64,000 nucleotides of DNA from Gracilaria gracilis (GCA_030374805.1 JARGSG010000189.1:930001-994000); one strand, 5' to 3'. Counted from the stretch's first letter, positions 21,211-32,943 are shown. Translations and numbers: made by a program. Notes: generated by a model not told the origin, from the sequence alone.

Positions 21211-22209
21211 TCTTAGAGGTAATGCAGTCCCCTAAGGAAGGAGGAGAAGCACATTGTAATGAGGAGTACCAAAGTCGGTTCGGACGCTCACCGAGAAGGT
21301 ACAACCAGAAGAAAGCATTCCATGAGGGTACGTCCAAGGAACGGTAGCGCTAAAGACGGACGCACCGTTGTACGCGCGCCGTTGCACACGCGCCATGCAC
21401 GTGCGCGGCACGCGCGCGAACCCGCACGGTGGAAACATTCAAAAAATTGTATCTTTTTATTTGACGAGGCATACGCGCGCTGCTCGTGGCCCGCCGTGCG
21501 GAGTAACCGATTCGGTTTACACTATTGTGTGTAGGGAGCGAGCAAAGGCATGTTCAAAAAATCTAAGTATTTTGACCGTGCCGCGCTCCCGAATCGCCCA
21601 TTCCCAGCCTCTGAAACCCCTTGGTTCTCGAGATACAGACCAAAAGGGTTTTCTGCGTTTTCACTACCATATGGAGGGGTAATTTTCCGGTCAAATATTT
21701 TGATTCGCCTTGCAAGTAACCTACAGGGTGAAACACCGCACGTGCGCCCATGCATGGTGAGAGGCCATGGAGATCAATCCAGGTACATTGCTGGCCGCTG
21801 CGCGCAAGCGCATGGCACAAAATTTGACCTTATGGGAAGGCGAAACCGCTCGCTGCGCCGTACGAAGGCGCATCAAAGTACCAACGTGGTGAACCATACT
21901 ACGAGCACCAAAATGGCTCAGAATGGAGCTAAGTCACCTGCTGGAACTTACCTACACGGAATTAACCGTCACCCATCGTGGTACGCTGGTCTAAGGAGGG
22001 GGGAGGAGAGTTTCAAAACCTAATTGGAGATGCGCAGAGCTAAGGAAGGGGGAGCTGTTTTCGAGCTTCCTCCCTTGCTACGCACCGCACCTCAAAGGAA
22101 ACTGGAACCTACCATGGAAACGCATAACATGTAAGTTTACTTGAAGAGTAACACCAATAGGGGTGCAGGAGCAACGTGGCTCAAGCACAGACCCAAGTGG
22201 ATACGACAA
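21211..22209. other. Retro A non-coding spacer after pol
   Basis: About 1 kb without a credible gene on either strand. It has a GC-rich patch of alternating CG/CA bases (21,360-21,430) and three CTAAGG purine tracts (21232, 21991, 22040) resembling the polypurine tract of the element. Confidence 0.5.
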
Positions 22210-24624
22210 TCAACCTGATGGGTGAGTGGCAAAGTGAGGCCCCGAGGAGCCTCCAGCTGAGGATCCCCGACCCGGAGTGGTGTTCTGATGGGCACCCGGC
22301 CAAGGCTGGAAGAGATGAGCCTGGCCTGGAGCCTGGCTAGGCGCGCTACCATGACCCACGGGGGTACTAGTAGGCACGCTGACGCCTGGCATCACGTCGG
22401 CACCCATCAGAGGTGGCGCGCTCGCCTGCGCAACCGACGGAGGTACCGACGACCCGATGTGGAGAGGAGCCTGCGGAGCGGCTAGAAGGCCGGGGTTCAG
22501 GCTAGCATCAAATAGGGGATCCTCCAAAGGGTTTGTAGGCGTCGGGCCCATGGCCGTCGCTAGGCCTGCCACCTGGTTGGTAGCCATCTGGTAGAGCTCG
22601 ACCTGGAACCGGTTCCGGAACTCACCAATTTGGGAAAAGGATCGCATGTACTGTGCATGACGAGGCAGGATGCTTTACAGAAGGGTAAGAGCTTCGACTA
22701 CAGAGGTAGGACCCGCCCGCTGGAAGTTCACCACACAGGCTTGGCGGACCCAAGCCATTAAACCTGAAATGGCCTGGGAGTCCACCTGAGAGGGGACAGG
22801 CGCCGCAGCCGCAGCCATGACACCCCCGAGGATAGCCCGTGGAGGCCCATCAACCCTTGTGGTACTAGGGAGAAGAGGAGTCACACCAGTATGGGCAGGC
22901 GTATTGCGTCCCTCCGGAGCGGGAGTAGGCGCTGAAGTGACCACAGGGGTAGCTGCTGGCGATTCCACCACGGTTGGGAATGGCTCGGGACTCCCTGGGG
23001 GTCCCTGATCGGTCGGAGCCCCGGGATAGCGCTGCTCCACGCGGGATACAACCTTCCAGGACACCGGATCGAAAACCTCCCACCCCTGCTTGGCTCCCCA
23101 CGGGAAACTCTCCACTTGGGTAAGCAACGATTCCAGCTGCTCAATGGAGTAGTCCGTACCTGCCACAATGGTTTTGAGTCCAAAAAGGCGAATGTCGCGA
23201 ATGACCCTCGGGGGAATGGAGAACATACGACCAGGAGGTTGCACACCATCACGGTAAATCTTGGCTTCTCGAGAACGACAATCCCAGTCAATACCGTCAC
23301 GGGCAGCCTGCAGAGCCAAGATGGCCACCAATACGGCCCATTCCGCGAGTGCAATCGACCAAATGAGGTAGTACCGATCGTGGTTACGGGTGATGTAGCT
23401 CCGGAAGTAAGCCATACCGGTGGGTTTGGGACGCTACGCGACATCGGAACCTCATAGGCATTCCACCATTCAGGTCGGGCCACATACCAAGAGGTTCTTC
23501 CCTTATTAGGTTGTGAGAAGAACTCCACATTATGGAACCCATGCATGACGCGGTTGAAGCTGGACCGGGTGCGAATGCGAGCCTCGGTGGCAGCATCCAC
23601 CCCCCACCTACGACGCTTAGCCCAATGGATGGTATTGTAAGGCCTATCGAAGCAAACCAAATGTGGAGGAGCCGGAAGGTACTGCTGCGGAAGGGAGTCG
23701 TACTGACAGATCTTCACAACCAGACGTCGGTAATAATGGAGCTCCGGTTCAATACGAACATACGGCAGATCGCTGGGATAAAGCGGGGGAATGAAATACC
23801 TCATTGGTGTGTGTCGCTGGCGGCTATCATAGCACTCCACCCGACCCTGACGAGGTTGAGATTCCTTATTCCGACGGTGGAGCGTTTGGGGGACGGAGCG
23901 GAGACGCTCGCAATCCCAACGAAACAAACCCCAAGTAGGTATCCAAAGTCGGACGGCGCAAGACGCTGGGAAGCGATGTGTTTCCAGGCGCCACTGGCCC
24001 GTCCCGACGGTACAGCGTCGCTTGCGACACCATTCTTGGATCGACCCCGAAGGTACCATGTTGGGAAACGTTCCAGTCGGCCGTGGTGAACGTCTCCAAA
24101 CCATAATAGGAAATACCACGAGGAATCTCGGGCTCCGGACCATACGGGTCCCGGATCCCTTCGTGAATCCCTTGAGGTTGATGTGAGGAAGACTGAACCG
24201 GCTGGCTCCGGAAACCAGTTTGGATGCGGGAATGGTACAAAGCAGCACCCCGAGAACCAGACTTGGCAATGCCGCTTCCGCGGCCGCGCGAAGGACCGGC
24301 ACCCGACATGGTGTGATGAGTACCGTGAGGGAGTGGTTGAGACGGCGAGCATTCGACCGCAGGGGCGAAGCGAATCGGCTTTTTATCCACAATGGGTGAG
24401 TCACTAGAGCTGATGCTCAAAACCTCCACCCGTTCGGGGCCCCATGCTGGTTCAACCATTAAGGTATCGGCATTGGTCGCCGATGGCGCGCCGTACCTTG
24501 AGGTTACCGCGTCCGATTGACCAACATGGGGAACCGACACTCGCCGTGTACCGCTACGGGTGCGAGCCCGCACGCTGGTACCAGGGCTACCCATGTGGTT
24601 CAGATAAGAATCGGGGGTCACCAT
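22210..24624 (-). pseudogene. antisense accessory gene of Retro A, unknown function
   Basis: On the strand opposite gag-pol a coding-looking track of roughly 800 codons runs from ATG 24624 (the frame is open back to 24831) to 22210. It uses one frame, switches near 23,950, switches back near 23,420, and crosses one TAA at 22675-22677. The pair of opposite frameshifts and single stop are what a decayed but once continuous gene would show. The N-terminal part is Ser/Pro/Arg-rich. The middle is aromatic and basic (PMRYFIPPLYPSDLPYVR, WYVARPEWWNAY). A hydrophobic, helix-like run follows (YYLIWSIALAEWAVLVAIL), then a Pro/Ala-rich tail. I recognise no family. Antisense ORFs between pol and the 3' LTR are known in some plant Ty3/gypsy elements such as Grande, so the position has precedent, but I cannot show homology. 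Confidence 0.5.
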
Positions 24625-24831
24625 AAACGGATTCAACCTTGTCGGTCGGACGAGAAGCCACGGTGTCGCGAGCACGCGTAAACAAACCGCAAAGGGGTGC
24701 GAAGGCAACCAGAAGGGATAATGGTGGAACAACCTCGATGGAATCAGCAGCAGTGCCTCGAAGGGTTGGTATTCGAACCTCGAAGGGACAGAGAGACACG
24801 CCGCAACCAAGTGGGCGCCAAAACTCTTCAC

Positions 24832-25189
24832 GGTACAGTGCTCACACGAGCCCGAAGGCGCAACCCGCCCCCCCCACTGGGTATACCGACACGGTAAATG
24901 GGTCTAAGCCGTGCAGCCCAAAAGGCAGAACCTTGGAGGTATGCAATGGGCGCGCGTTGCGCCCAAACCACAAATGAGAACGAATAGGCCGCTCTCTGTG
25001 ATAACCAAAGAAGTGGATAGAGCCGCAATCGGTGATGACCAAGGTGGTGAACGGAGTGCGCTCGGCGACGCAGAGCCGATGTGACGCACAGCGCGAGATG
25101 GCACGAAGGCTGCGACAGGGACCAAATTGGTACGACGATGCCACCGACTTGGTGAAAGGATCTAGGAGCCACGAGAGCGTGGCTCAGGG
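24832..25189. promoter_or_regulatory. likely promoter region of the antisense gene
   Basis: About 360 bp between the antisense frame and the 3' LTR with no other gene. The antisense gene would have to be transcribed from here or from the 3' LTR in reverse. No clear TATA box is seen on the minus strand. Confidence 0.25.
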
Positions 25190-25202
25190 TAGGAAGGGGG
25201 TC
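25190..25202 (+). other. Retro A polypurine tract
   Basis: GGTAGGAAGGGGG followed by TC directly before the 3' LTR: the expected place and composition for the plus-strand primer. The match of AGGAAGGGGG to the internal CTAAGGAAGGGGG tracts is notable. Confidence 0.6.
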
Positions 25203-25710
25203 TGTAGTACAATCAGACCTCAATGGGTTGGTGCCACGTGGGCCTACTGGTGCGCCTTGCTGGCTGCACTGTACCCAATTGGTATTCTGTATTTCATAAT
25301 TTCTAATTTCTAGTTTATAGTCTAGGACAGTTTAGCATTGCTGGCCCATGACAGTAGGTCATGGGCACAGCGATGACGTCATGCCCGCATGGGAGATCGG
25401 CGTCGGTGCACCTTGTATATATTGTGGTGCACCTCGCCTTCCCCCTCGGGTATTGTAAAGTCACGCACCATTAGGGCAGTAACTATACCATGTTGGCCAC
25501 TTGCTACTCTATTACTATTCAGGTTTTGCCGCGCGTCGACGTATACTACCGTACACCTACACGGTCTAGACTAGTTGCCCCGCCGTTTGCCCCTGCGGGT
25601 TTCAGGTGCCCTACTACCATATTGGTTGTGTGTTTTTTCCCTTTAGGTTGAGCCCTCGCGCGCCCCCTTTTACTAGACGGACCCCACACCTCATCGGTAT
25701 TTGTAGGACA
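25203..25710 (+). repeat. Retro A 3' LTR
   Basis: 508 bp, aligns end to end with the 5' LTR with scattered substitutions and no large indel. It is followed by AAGTC. Confidence 0.9.
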
Positions 25711-25715
25711 AAGTC

Positions 25716-26270
25716 TTCGTTCTATCAAATGGATTGGCAATTATCGCTTTTAATCACTACTCTGGGGGAAAATCGCACATTGATATTTTTTATTCAAATA
25801 TTGCTAACCACAAAACGGCTTGGCGGAAAAGAAGTAACAAAATGTCAAGTTTTGTTTTGAATGCTGGTGATTTCTTGGATACATATCCCAATCAATGGAG
25901 TGTACTGGTAGACAAGGGGTACCAGGGGGCGGCAAAGCATGTTTGTGCTATTCACTCCAAAAAAGGCCGAAGCAGGGATGTTTAACCTTGCAACAAGAGG
26001 CTAGAAATAATAATATTTCTAGTGGCCGGATTATTGTAGCAAATTATTTCGGTCGTTTACCGCAGCTGTGGATGGTAATTGGGCCAAAATATCGTTGGAG
26101 TGAAAAGTTTTAAGACGAAATATTGATGCTGTAGGCTGCCTAAACAAATGCACATATTTTACGTCATCCATTACGGGCTGGAGACGGAGAATTCTATGTG
26201 CGCTGGAGGAATAGAATCTACACGATTGGAGAAGAAATTTGCCGAAAAAGGACAAATGGTTTTTAATATC
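25716..26270 (+). pseudogene. DDE1 transposase, C-terminal half
   Basis: Continues the gene broken at 14,117: SNGLAIIAFNHYSGG, DIFYSN, then VDKGYQG and, after a frameshift near 25,985, RIIVANYFGRL and HPLRAGDGEFYVRWRNRIY. DKGYQG and the (V/E)N.FGRL segment carry the second Asp and final catalytic region of DDE_Tnp_4-like transposases. Stops and a frameshift make it non-functional. Nothing else is recognisable until about 29.1 kb. Confidence 0.65.
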
Positions 26271-29168
26271 GTTTTGTGTTGAAGACTTAGTAGACATGAG
26301 AACTTCCCGTCTCAAAAAGGCTAACTTTCTGTTTTTGGGTTTTGCTTTACAGCTACAATAAATATTGAAAGTTGCGTTCAGAAAAGTATTCATTTCCCAA
26401 AATAAGGACATCCTACGTTACACGACATCAACTCTAAAAAGCATAATATGGTTATAAGTAAAACCCTATAATATAGTATTGCTTTTGACCCGGTTTCCCG
26501 ACTTTCAAAATGGTGAGCTGTAAGCGTTGGTGAGCAACTTTTACCCATAGTCGCATAATACAAGTTTAAGAAAGCGAATTAATATGAAGACTTTTCTGAT
26601 GAAGTGTTTTGGAGTGAAAAGAATGTTTACGTGTGCAGCGCATTTACGCATTCTACCAAGGTTTCAGGATTTTGATCAGCCGATGTTTTGTATAGGAGAC
26701 ATCTTTGATGTGTGATGAATACGAACAACAGAAGAAATATAGCTGGCTTTCCTATTTAAGTAGAGGTGTATGGGAATTTCCACTGCTGATGGGAAGAACA
26801 TTCACCAACCAGCTTCCTTTTTTCGTGTAGTACAGCAAGCGTAAAATACCTCTCGGGATAGTGGTGTTCTAATTTTTGTATTCATCTATGGCTTTATATT
26901 TTAATGTACAGCCTATTTATTTTTTTATAAAATCGCAAGGAAGATATCTTTAAGCTTTAGCACAGTCCGTACTCATCACTTTTTTCTGTAGTGGTCGTTT
27001 GTCGATACTGTTGGTGAGACGGATACACCTGACAGAACAATACGTTTGTCACTTGTATATTGTAGAACTGGTCGCATTCTAAAATATATCCGTGCATTGA
27101 TCTGATATGGAAAAAATATAAGAACACTCCTTTTCTTCGCCTGCCCGGAACAACAAAACCAGAATCAACCACTTCTGATTGCGACTCGTGAAATTAGGTT
27201 CATTTCGACCCCTTACTGCCGCTGCTTTAACGTTCGCGACTTCGATCTACTGTAGAATATGAGGTTGTCTAATATAGTTGCATCGATGATGGAGGGGAAC
27301 GAAAGAAAGACCACAAATTTGTTGAAATAGATTGGTGAGTGTGTCGTTTTTCTCTGAAATCGACACAAACGCACTACCAATCGAGTTTTCAGTGGCGTGC
27401 GATTTGTCCAAAAAAATAGGCTGCACGACCAAAAGGCACCGTTCGCTGCTGGCGGCTGCTGCTGCTGCGATCACTGGCCACCACGTCTTCCATTTAAGCC
27501 CACAGCTCCCGTTCCCCCCCCCCCCCCCCCCCCCCCGAGACGTCAAAAACATGGAGAAAAACTTTTTCTTAGTGTGTCGAAACCAATCATGTGAGCCTAA
27601 ATGGTTGAAAAAGGGGTCTGGACACATAATGGATTTGAAGAAAAGGCAGGGTCAGATTTGTGACTTTGACGGGAACAGTTGGCGGGCTGAAATCACACTG
27701 ATTTGGGCGTGAGAGGGGGCTCAATCGAGGGGAAAGTTGCACATCGCGGCCAATCGGATAGGGCGAGGGCGTTCGGCAGCACTGGACAAAACAAACCGCA
27801 GATCTATTGAGCACACGCGGTAGAGGCAGGGAGGAGCAAAGCGGAGGTTGGATATTTCACAGCGCGCCTGTGATGTGGCTGAGTCAGCACGCGCTGCAGA
27901 CCGGGCAAAAGCGGGGAACAATTTGTTGCAGACGTGTCACAAAGTGGTGCGGTTGGTAGATAGATACGGAAAGGAGCGCGTGCGAGAGGGCTCACAATCA
28001 GACGTGGCTCGGCGGCGGCGGCGCCTGCGTGGGCGCCAAGCAAGCCGCGCGCAGGTCAACGAATGACAGCAATGGGGACGCGGTTTACAGGGAAGCGGTC
28101 GAGCAGCGTAGCGTTGACGCGTTGCGCCAAGGCTACACGACGGGCGGTAGACAAGGCAGCAGGGGGTGAAACGGACGCGACCTGAGGGACACGCCGCACA
28201 AGGCAGCAGGGGGGTGGGGGAAACGGACGCGACCTGAGGGGCACACCACTCAGCACAGCTGAGGCGTTGTGCGAGGCGAGCGGCGAGGCGAGCGGCGAGG
28301 CGCGGGGCGAGGCGCGGGGCGACGCGGCCAAGCGCGGAGCAGCGCGGGCGCGCGAAGCACCACCTTCCAATGGCGCACGCGCGGGGCGGCGGGCGGCGGG
28401 CGGCGGCGGCGGCGGCGGGTGGCGGCGGCGGCGGCGGAGTCGGGAGGCGGAGGCGGCGGCGGCGGCGGGGCACGCGCGCATCAGCCAGCACGCGCCGCAG
28501 CGTGCGCATGCGCCGCATCAAAAGGGGCCAAAACGCACCGCGCGGGGGCGACGCGCCACGCGGCACATTTGCGCCACGCGCAAGTTGCACGCCGCGAGTG
28601 CTGTACTACAGTATACTATGCAGCGAATGGCGGATGCGGCTCGCGCACGCACGCACGCAGCACGTGCGCGCCACGGAGCGCGCGCGCGCGCAGCGCGATG
28701 CATCATGCTCACGCACGCAACCCCAAACCCCCCCACCGCCGCCGCGCCATTGCCACTCTGCGCTCCCCTTCGCTGTCCTTTCCCCCCCCCACAGCCCCGC
28801 TTTCGCCTCCGCCCCGTAGCTCCCAGTGCAGTGGGGCCCCTCCGCCGTCGGCTCCGCCCGCGGTGCGCGAAAACGGGGCGCCGCTTCCACCCGCCTTTCA
28901 AAGGCGCCCACCTGTTGCAGCGCTCCGCCGTCCACCCCGTCCGCCCCGCCTCCCCGCCAGTTCGCGCCAGCGCCGAAGCTCGTTTTCAGCGCCCAGCGCT
29001 CACTCCCGAGCCACTCCCCGCCACCTCTCGCGTTCACCCCCCCCTCCCTCCCCCCTCCTGCTCAAACTGCAATCATTCTCCTCGCTGTTCCTCAAACCTC
29101 CCACCAACGCCCGACGCTGCACTGCGATGCCCTCCGCGTGCACCCCGTCGCCGCCCTCTCTGCCCGCC
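26271..29168. other. intergenic region with homopolymer and GC-rich repeats
   Basis: 26,271-27,500 is AT-rich with no recognisable gene. A run of 23 C lies at 27514-27536. A ~45-bp direct repeat (AAGGCAGCAGGGGG ... ACGCGACCTGAGGG) occurs twice around 28,155-28,245. From 28,260 to 28,480 the sequence is GGCGAG and GGC simple repeats; alternating CG/CA tracts follow to 28,700. This looks like the CpG-rich promoter side of the C2H2 gene. Long apparent ORFs on both strands here are products of composition. Confidence 0.45.
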
Positions 29169-31613
29169 ATGGCTGATCGTCTCAGAACCATGTACAAAAA
29201 GTACATGGCCGACCCCCATGTGTCGCAGTGGCTCCACCTCCGTCGTTCCGCCGAAGATTTCCGAGCCCTACACGCTAACACTGCCATTCTGCTCTCCGTT
29301 CGTCCGCTGCACCACAGCGTCCAGACCGCCCTCCACTACCCCAACAACCCTCCCCCTCTGTTCCCCATCACTGACGACCTTATTTTCCTTGACCATACGC
29401 ACAAACACTTCGCACTCGGCCATGTAAGTTACACTACCCTCATACCGCATCTGCCACATCCTTACTAACTCCCCTGTCTTCGACCACCACCATTCCACCA
29501 CGCGAAGATATGGGGCGACATCGACAGCGACACTCACCCGTACGCCTCCCTGTCCAAACTCGTCGGCAACACAGTGTGCGACAATGCCACAGTACGCTCA
29601 CGAAAGTTCGTCACAGACACCTCCGCTGAGCACTCCATGGAGACTGTCGAGTACGTTTGGTTCCATGACGACAGTGCAATGGTCATTATCTCGTTTACAA
29701 CCTTTGAGCCCGACCAGCCGATACGTTATTGCTCCGAGGTCATGTTTTACGCGCCCCTAAGCCCTGAGAACTCCTCCACACCTTTAACCCAGAGTCCGCA
29801 ATTCAGGATGCGCGTCGACCGCCAAGACGTGTGCGTCGACTGCAACGCCTCGTCGCTTTGCCAGTGTGCCCAAAGAAGACGTGAGGCACAAGGAAACGCA
29901 TCCACCGTACTCAGCGAAGACAGTGTCAACGGCCTTGACCAACACACTAATGACGACGCCATAGCTGCCGATCCAAAGAACCACACTGCCAGCGCTTTCC
30001 GTGGCGTGGCTTCTCGTTGGCGCCGCACATTCCGCACCATCTTCGCCGGGCGGCGGCAGGGCACGCTCACACTGCACGCACCGGTTGAAAAGATAACTCC
30101 GCAGTTGTCATTTCCCTACGAGCTTCTCACAAGAAGCGGGCCGACTCTCACATCTCGCATCCAACTGCATTTGTTGTCTCGCATGCCACGTACCCCGCCA
30201 CCTCCTCCTCCGCTGGCGCTTCCTTCGCCACCTCCACCGCCACACATGCTGCCACTGGGCGCCTTGGGCGGATCGGCACAGCCGCGCGCTCTCTGTGGCA
30301 CAACCAGGGCAAACTATGAGTGTCCGGCCGAGCGAATGCCCGACACGTCGCTGGCGCGGATCCTCAACACTGGTCACGAGCAGCAGCCCGTGGCAGCGCA
30401 CTGCACCACCTCATCGCCGGCGTTCGACGCCAGCCCCGACAGCACGAGAGCCGCGCTCACGCCAGCGCTCCCGTCTCCACTTCCGCTCCCCACCTCTGAG
30501 CCGCCGTCCAAGCGTCCCCGCACTGAGAACGCCCGCCCTGACACGTTTCTGTTCTCACTGGACTCCACGTGGTCGCCGGCATTTCCCGAAGACACAGCGC
30601 GCGCGTCGGCGCAGCAGCAATCCATGACGCAATCCATGACGCAATCCATGACGCAATCCATGACGGCGGCCGCCGTTGCCGCGGCGGCCGATCGACCGTT
30701 TTCAGCCATAACTCGCGTCACCCACCCGCAGCGCAGCCAATCACCACTGGCATATTGGTCCACGTTCGGTAAGACGCCGTCGCCGCCGGCTCTCCCGCTG
30801 GCCAACTCTTCTAACTTTTTCCAGCGCTTTCCACCAACTCCGCATATCGATCTGCCGAGCCCATTCGACGTGGTTCCCAACCAGCAGCCAGACCCGGCCT
30901 CGCTCGCACGCGGACCGTTCACGGGAGCCATCCAGCCTGTGCCAGATCCTCTGCGTCCGGACTTGCATCACGCAGCACTGTCCGACAAGCATGAGTCGTC
31001 TCCTCTTACGGCACCATCGCTTAACATCATGGAACCTATACACGTTCCGGAGTCGTTGGCGCTTCCGCTACGTGTCACGACGGCTACCACGACAAGCACC
31101 GGACTGGCGGGTTTGGAAGGCGACCAAGCGTCGCGAAGAGGAGTGCGGTGCGAAATCTGCGGGCTGATTTTCGCGAAGCGCGGAAACAAACAGCGTCATA
31201 TCCAGACGGTTCACCAGGGGGTGAAGAAGTTTCAGTGCGACATCTGCGGCAGCCTTTTTGGACTCAAGGCGGATCTGAACCGACACAAGTACCGCCTCCA
31301 CGAGTCTCGTTCGTTTTCTTGCGACAAGTGTGGTAAGAGTTTTTCACAGCAGGTGCAACTGGACCAACACGTTCGCGTGACGCACCTGCAGGATAATCGG
31401 CCGTGGAAGTGCAATATTTGTTTCCTTCGATTAGGACGCAAGTCTTCGCTGACGCGACATCTGCAGACCGTTCACCAGAGGACGCGGTTTTCGTGCAGAA
31501 TATGCCCCAAGTCGTACTCTCAGAAGTTCGATGCGGTGCGTCATGAGCAACGCGTTCACGGGGTCCATCCCGAAATGAGTGGTTCTTCGCTTCGTTCGCT
31601 TCGCCACTCATAA
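29169..31613 (+). CDS. five-finger C2H2 zinc-finger protein, two exons
   Basis: Exon 1 is 29169-29423, beginning at an ATG in strong context (CCGCCATGG); an in-frame ATG at 29127 is an alternative. The intron, 29424-29507 (84 bp, phase 0), starts GTAAGT, has TACTAAC at 29463-29469 and ends AAG. Exon 2 is 29508-31613. The product is about 786 residues. The N-terminal ~170 residues form a conserved-looking Trp/His-rich domain I do not recognise. A long Pro/Ser/Thr-rich disordered region follows, including a 12-bp tandem repeat (30621-30665) encoding four SMT(Q) units. Five C2H2 fingers occupy residues about 632-769, the first RCEICGLIFAKRGNK and the last FSCRICPKSYSQKFD, each with H-x3-5-H ends and spacing typical of DNA-binding arrays. 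This is probably a nuclear transcription regulator of the host. The frame is intact. Confidence 0.8.
29424..29507 (+). other. spliceosomal intron in the C2H2 gene
   Basis: GTAAGT donor, TACTAAC branch point 38 bases before the AG acceptor, 84 bp, phase 0. Removing it joins two open frames that are each coding; without it exon 1 runs into a stop at 29466-29468. Confidence 0.75.
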
Positions 31614-32630
31614 GTGGTAACACATAGTCTGATTGTAAAGCAATCATATAAAAAAAGAAAGGCATAAGACGCAATTGCAGCGCGTTTCTGCTGAGTTTGT
31701 GTGTGTGTGTGTGGGTGGGTGTCCGCGGTGCATGACCACAAAAAAAGGGGTCAGCCACGGTGGCCATCGGGGTGGGCTGTATGGGCTGTATGGGGAAATT
31801 GGGAAGAGTGAGAAGAAGAGTAGCAACGGGCTTGCTCAGCAGAGCACATCGCGCAGCGACGCAACGAAGCGTCGAAGAAGCGCAAAGCAGAGGAGCGAAG
31901 GCATGGGCGTTTTGCCCGCGGCGGTGTCGGCGATGGCGAAGCGGCCGCGCGGTTGTCAAAGCTAAACAGTGTGAAAGGTGGCGCCCGTACACACAGCAGA
32001 TAGTGGCGGCTGCCGTTGCTCCTTTACAGTATAAGCCAAGCTTTCAGTTCTACCTTTGTTGTTACGTAAACCGAAAGTTCATTCTGTGCTGCTCAACAGT
32101 TGAGCTTTTCTTTTCGCATCTACTTGTTTGGTTCATGATAGATGATCCAATGAAGCTGAGGAGTAACGAATTTCTTAATTTAATTTAAATGGTATTTGAA
32201 GAAGCTCAACAAAACCAGACGTTGTATAACTTGCTCGTTCGTTCGTTCTTTCCGTTGGTGGTCTCTGCTCGTACCCCTCGAACAAGCAGAACAATTCTCG
32301 TGAAGAATGAAGAAAGCAGACAAATGATTCAAAGCCATGGATTCTAGACTCCTCAATCATTGGTTTTCTTTCTTTCTTGTTACTGTTTCTTTTTCAAAAA
32401 CACAAAAGCAAATAGAAAAGGTTTGACGAAGGACAGACGTTATGCCCTCGACAATCATTCAAAACCCGTCGTGAAATGAACACGCAATTGCTATTTGATT
32501 GTACCAGTTGCTCTTTTTCCAATTGTTTGATTGTTTATATGAATGTGGGTACAATTGCGCTCCGTGTTCGCCTTCAAATACCGTTTGGAAGAGCTCGTGA
32601 AGCAACTCCGATTCTTCCTTGTATCACAGA
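31614..32630. other. intergenic region, no gene seen
   Basis: 3' flank of the C2H2 gene. It has a TG microsatellite at about 31,697-31,715 and otherwise AT-rich sequence. No ORF has codon or domain support. Confidence 0.35.
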
Positions 32631-32775
32631 AGTTGCTGTGGCCTAATGGGAGTCGGGGAGGGTTGGTCTTTCGTAAAGGTTGTGTTTCTGCCAGAACCAG
32701 GGTTCGAGTCTGAAAGGCCGAATTCGAGAATTCAGCCTTTACGAGGTGCAAGGGGGAATCGCGTTCTTTTTTTTA
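32631..32775 (+). ncRNA. tRNA-derived SINE or tRNA-like Pol III unit (candidate)
   Basis: TGGCCTAATGG at 32639-32649 matches the internal A box of tRNA genes, and GGTTCGAGTCT at 32701-32711 matches the B box. A run of eight T at 32767-32774 would end Pol III transcription. The 51-bp gap between the boxes fits a tRNA-like head with a long variable region, but I could not fold a full acceptor stem, so a tRNA-derived SINE or relic is more likely than a working tRNA. Confidence 0.4.
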
Positions 32776-32943
32776 TCTGTTACAGTATTTCTATTTTTTA
32801 TACCAGCGCTATTCTCTTTTTGTAACGATCGTAGCAATCGTTTCCCACAAGGATACAGGATAGAAATAGCAAATACAGCAAACGACATGGCATTCTGGCC
32901 CAAGTGGTGACTTGGGCCTGAGATCGCGCGCTGCTGTGCTGAG

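Larger units (their letters stand above)
14118..25710 (+). mobile_element. Retro A, chromodomain Ty3/gypsy LTR retrotransposon, 11.6 kb
   Basis: Two 508-bp LTRs starting TGTAGTAC and ending ACA, a 5-bp duplication, a tRNA-type primer site, gag, protease, reverse transcriptase, RNase H, integrase and a chromodomain in that order. Then come about 4 kb of extra DNA holding a long antisense ORF, and a purine tract before the 3' LTR. The domain order and chromodomain place it among chromoviruses (Ty3/gypsy, Metaviridae). The LTRs differ at only a few scattered positions, so the insertion is fairly young, yet gag and pol carry three nonsense codons and two frameshifts. At 11.6 kb it is about twice the usual chromovirus length because of the 3' accessory region. 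Confidence 0.9.

Noticed and set aside
22881-24404. 507-codon minus-strand ORF taken as one gene
   Set aside because: Only its middle part (about 23,430-23,950) looks coding; either side is better explained by the neighbouring frame, so it was merged into the antisense gene.
27247-27627. Gly-rich ORF across 27.5 kb
   Set aside because: Produced by the run of 23 C bases.
28267-29427. Very long Ala/Arg-rich ORFs on both strands upstream of the C2H2 gene
   Set aside because: They result from GC-rich simple repeats that lack stops; only the part after ATG 29169 has coding character.
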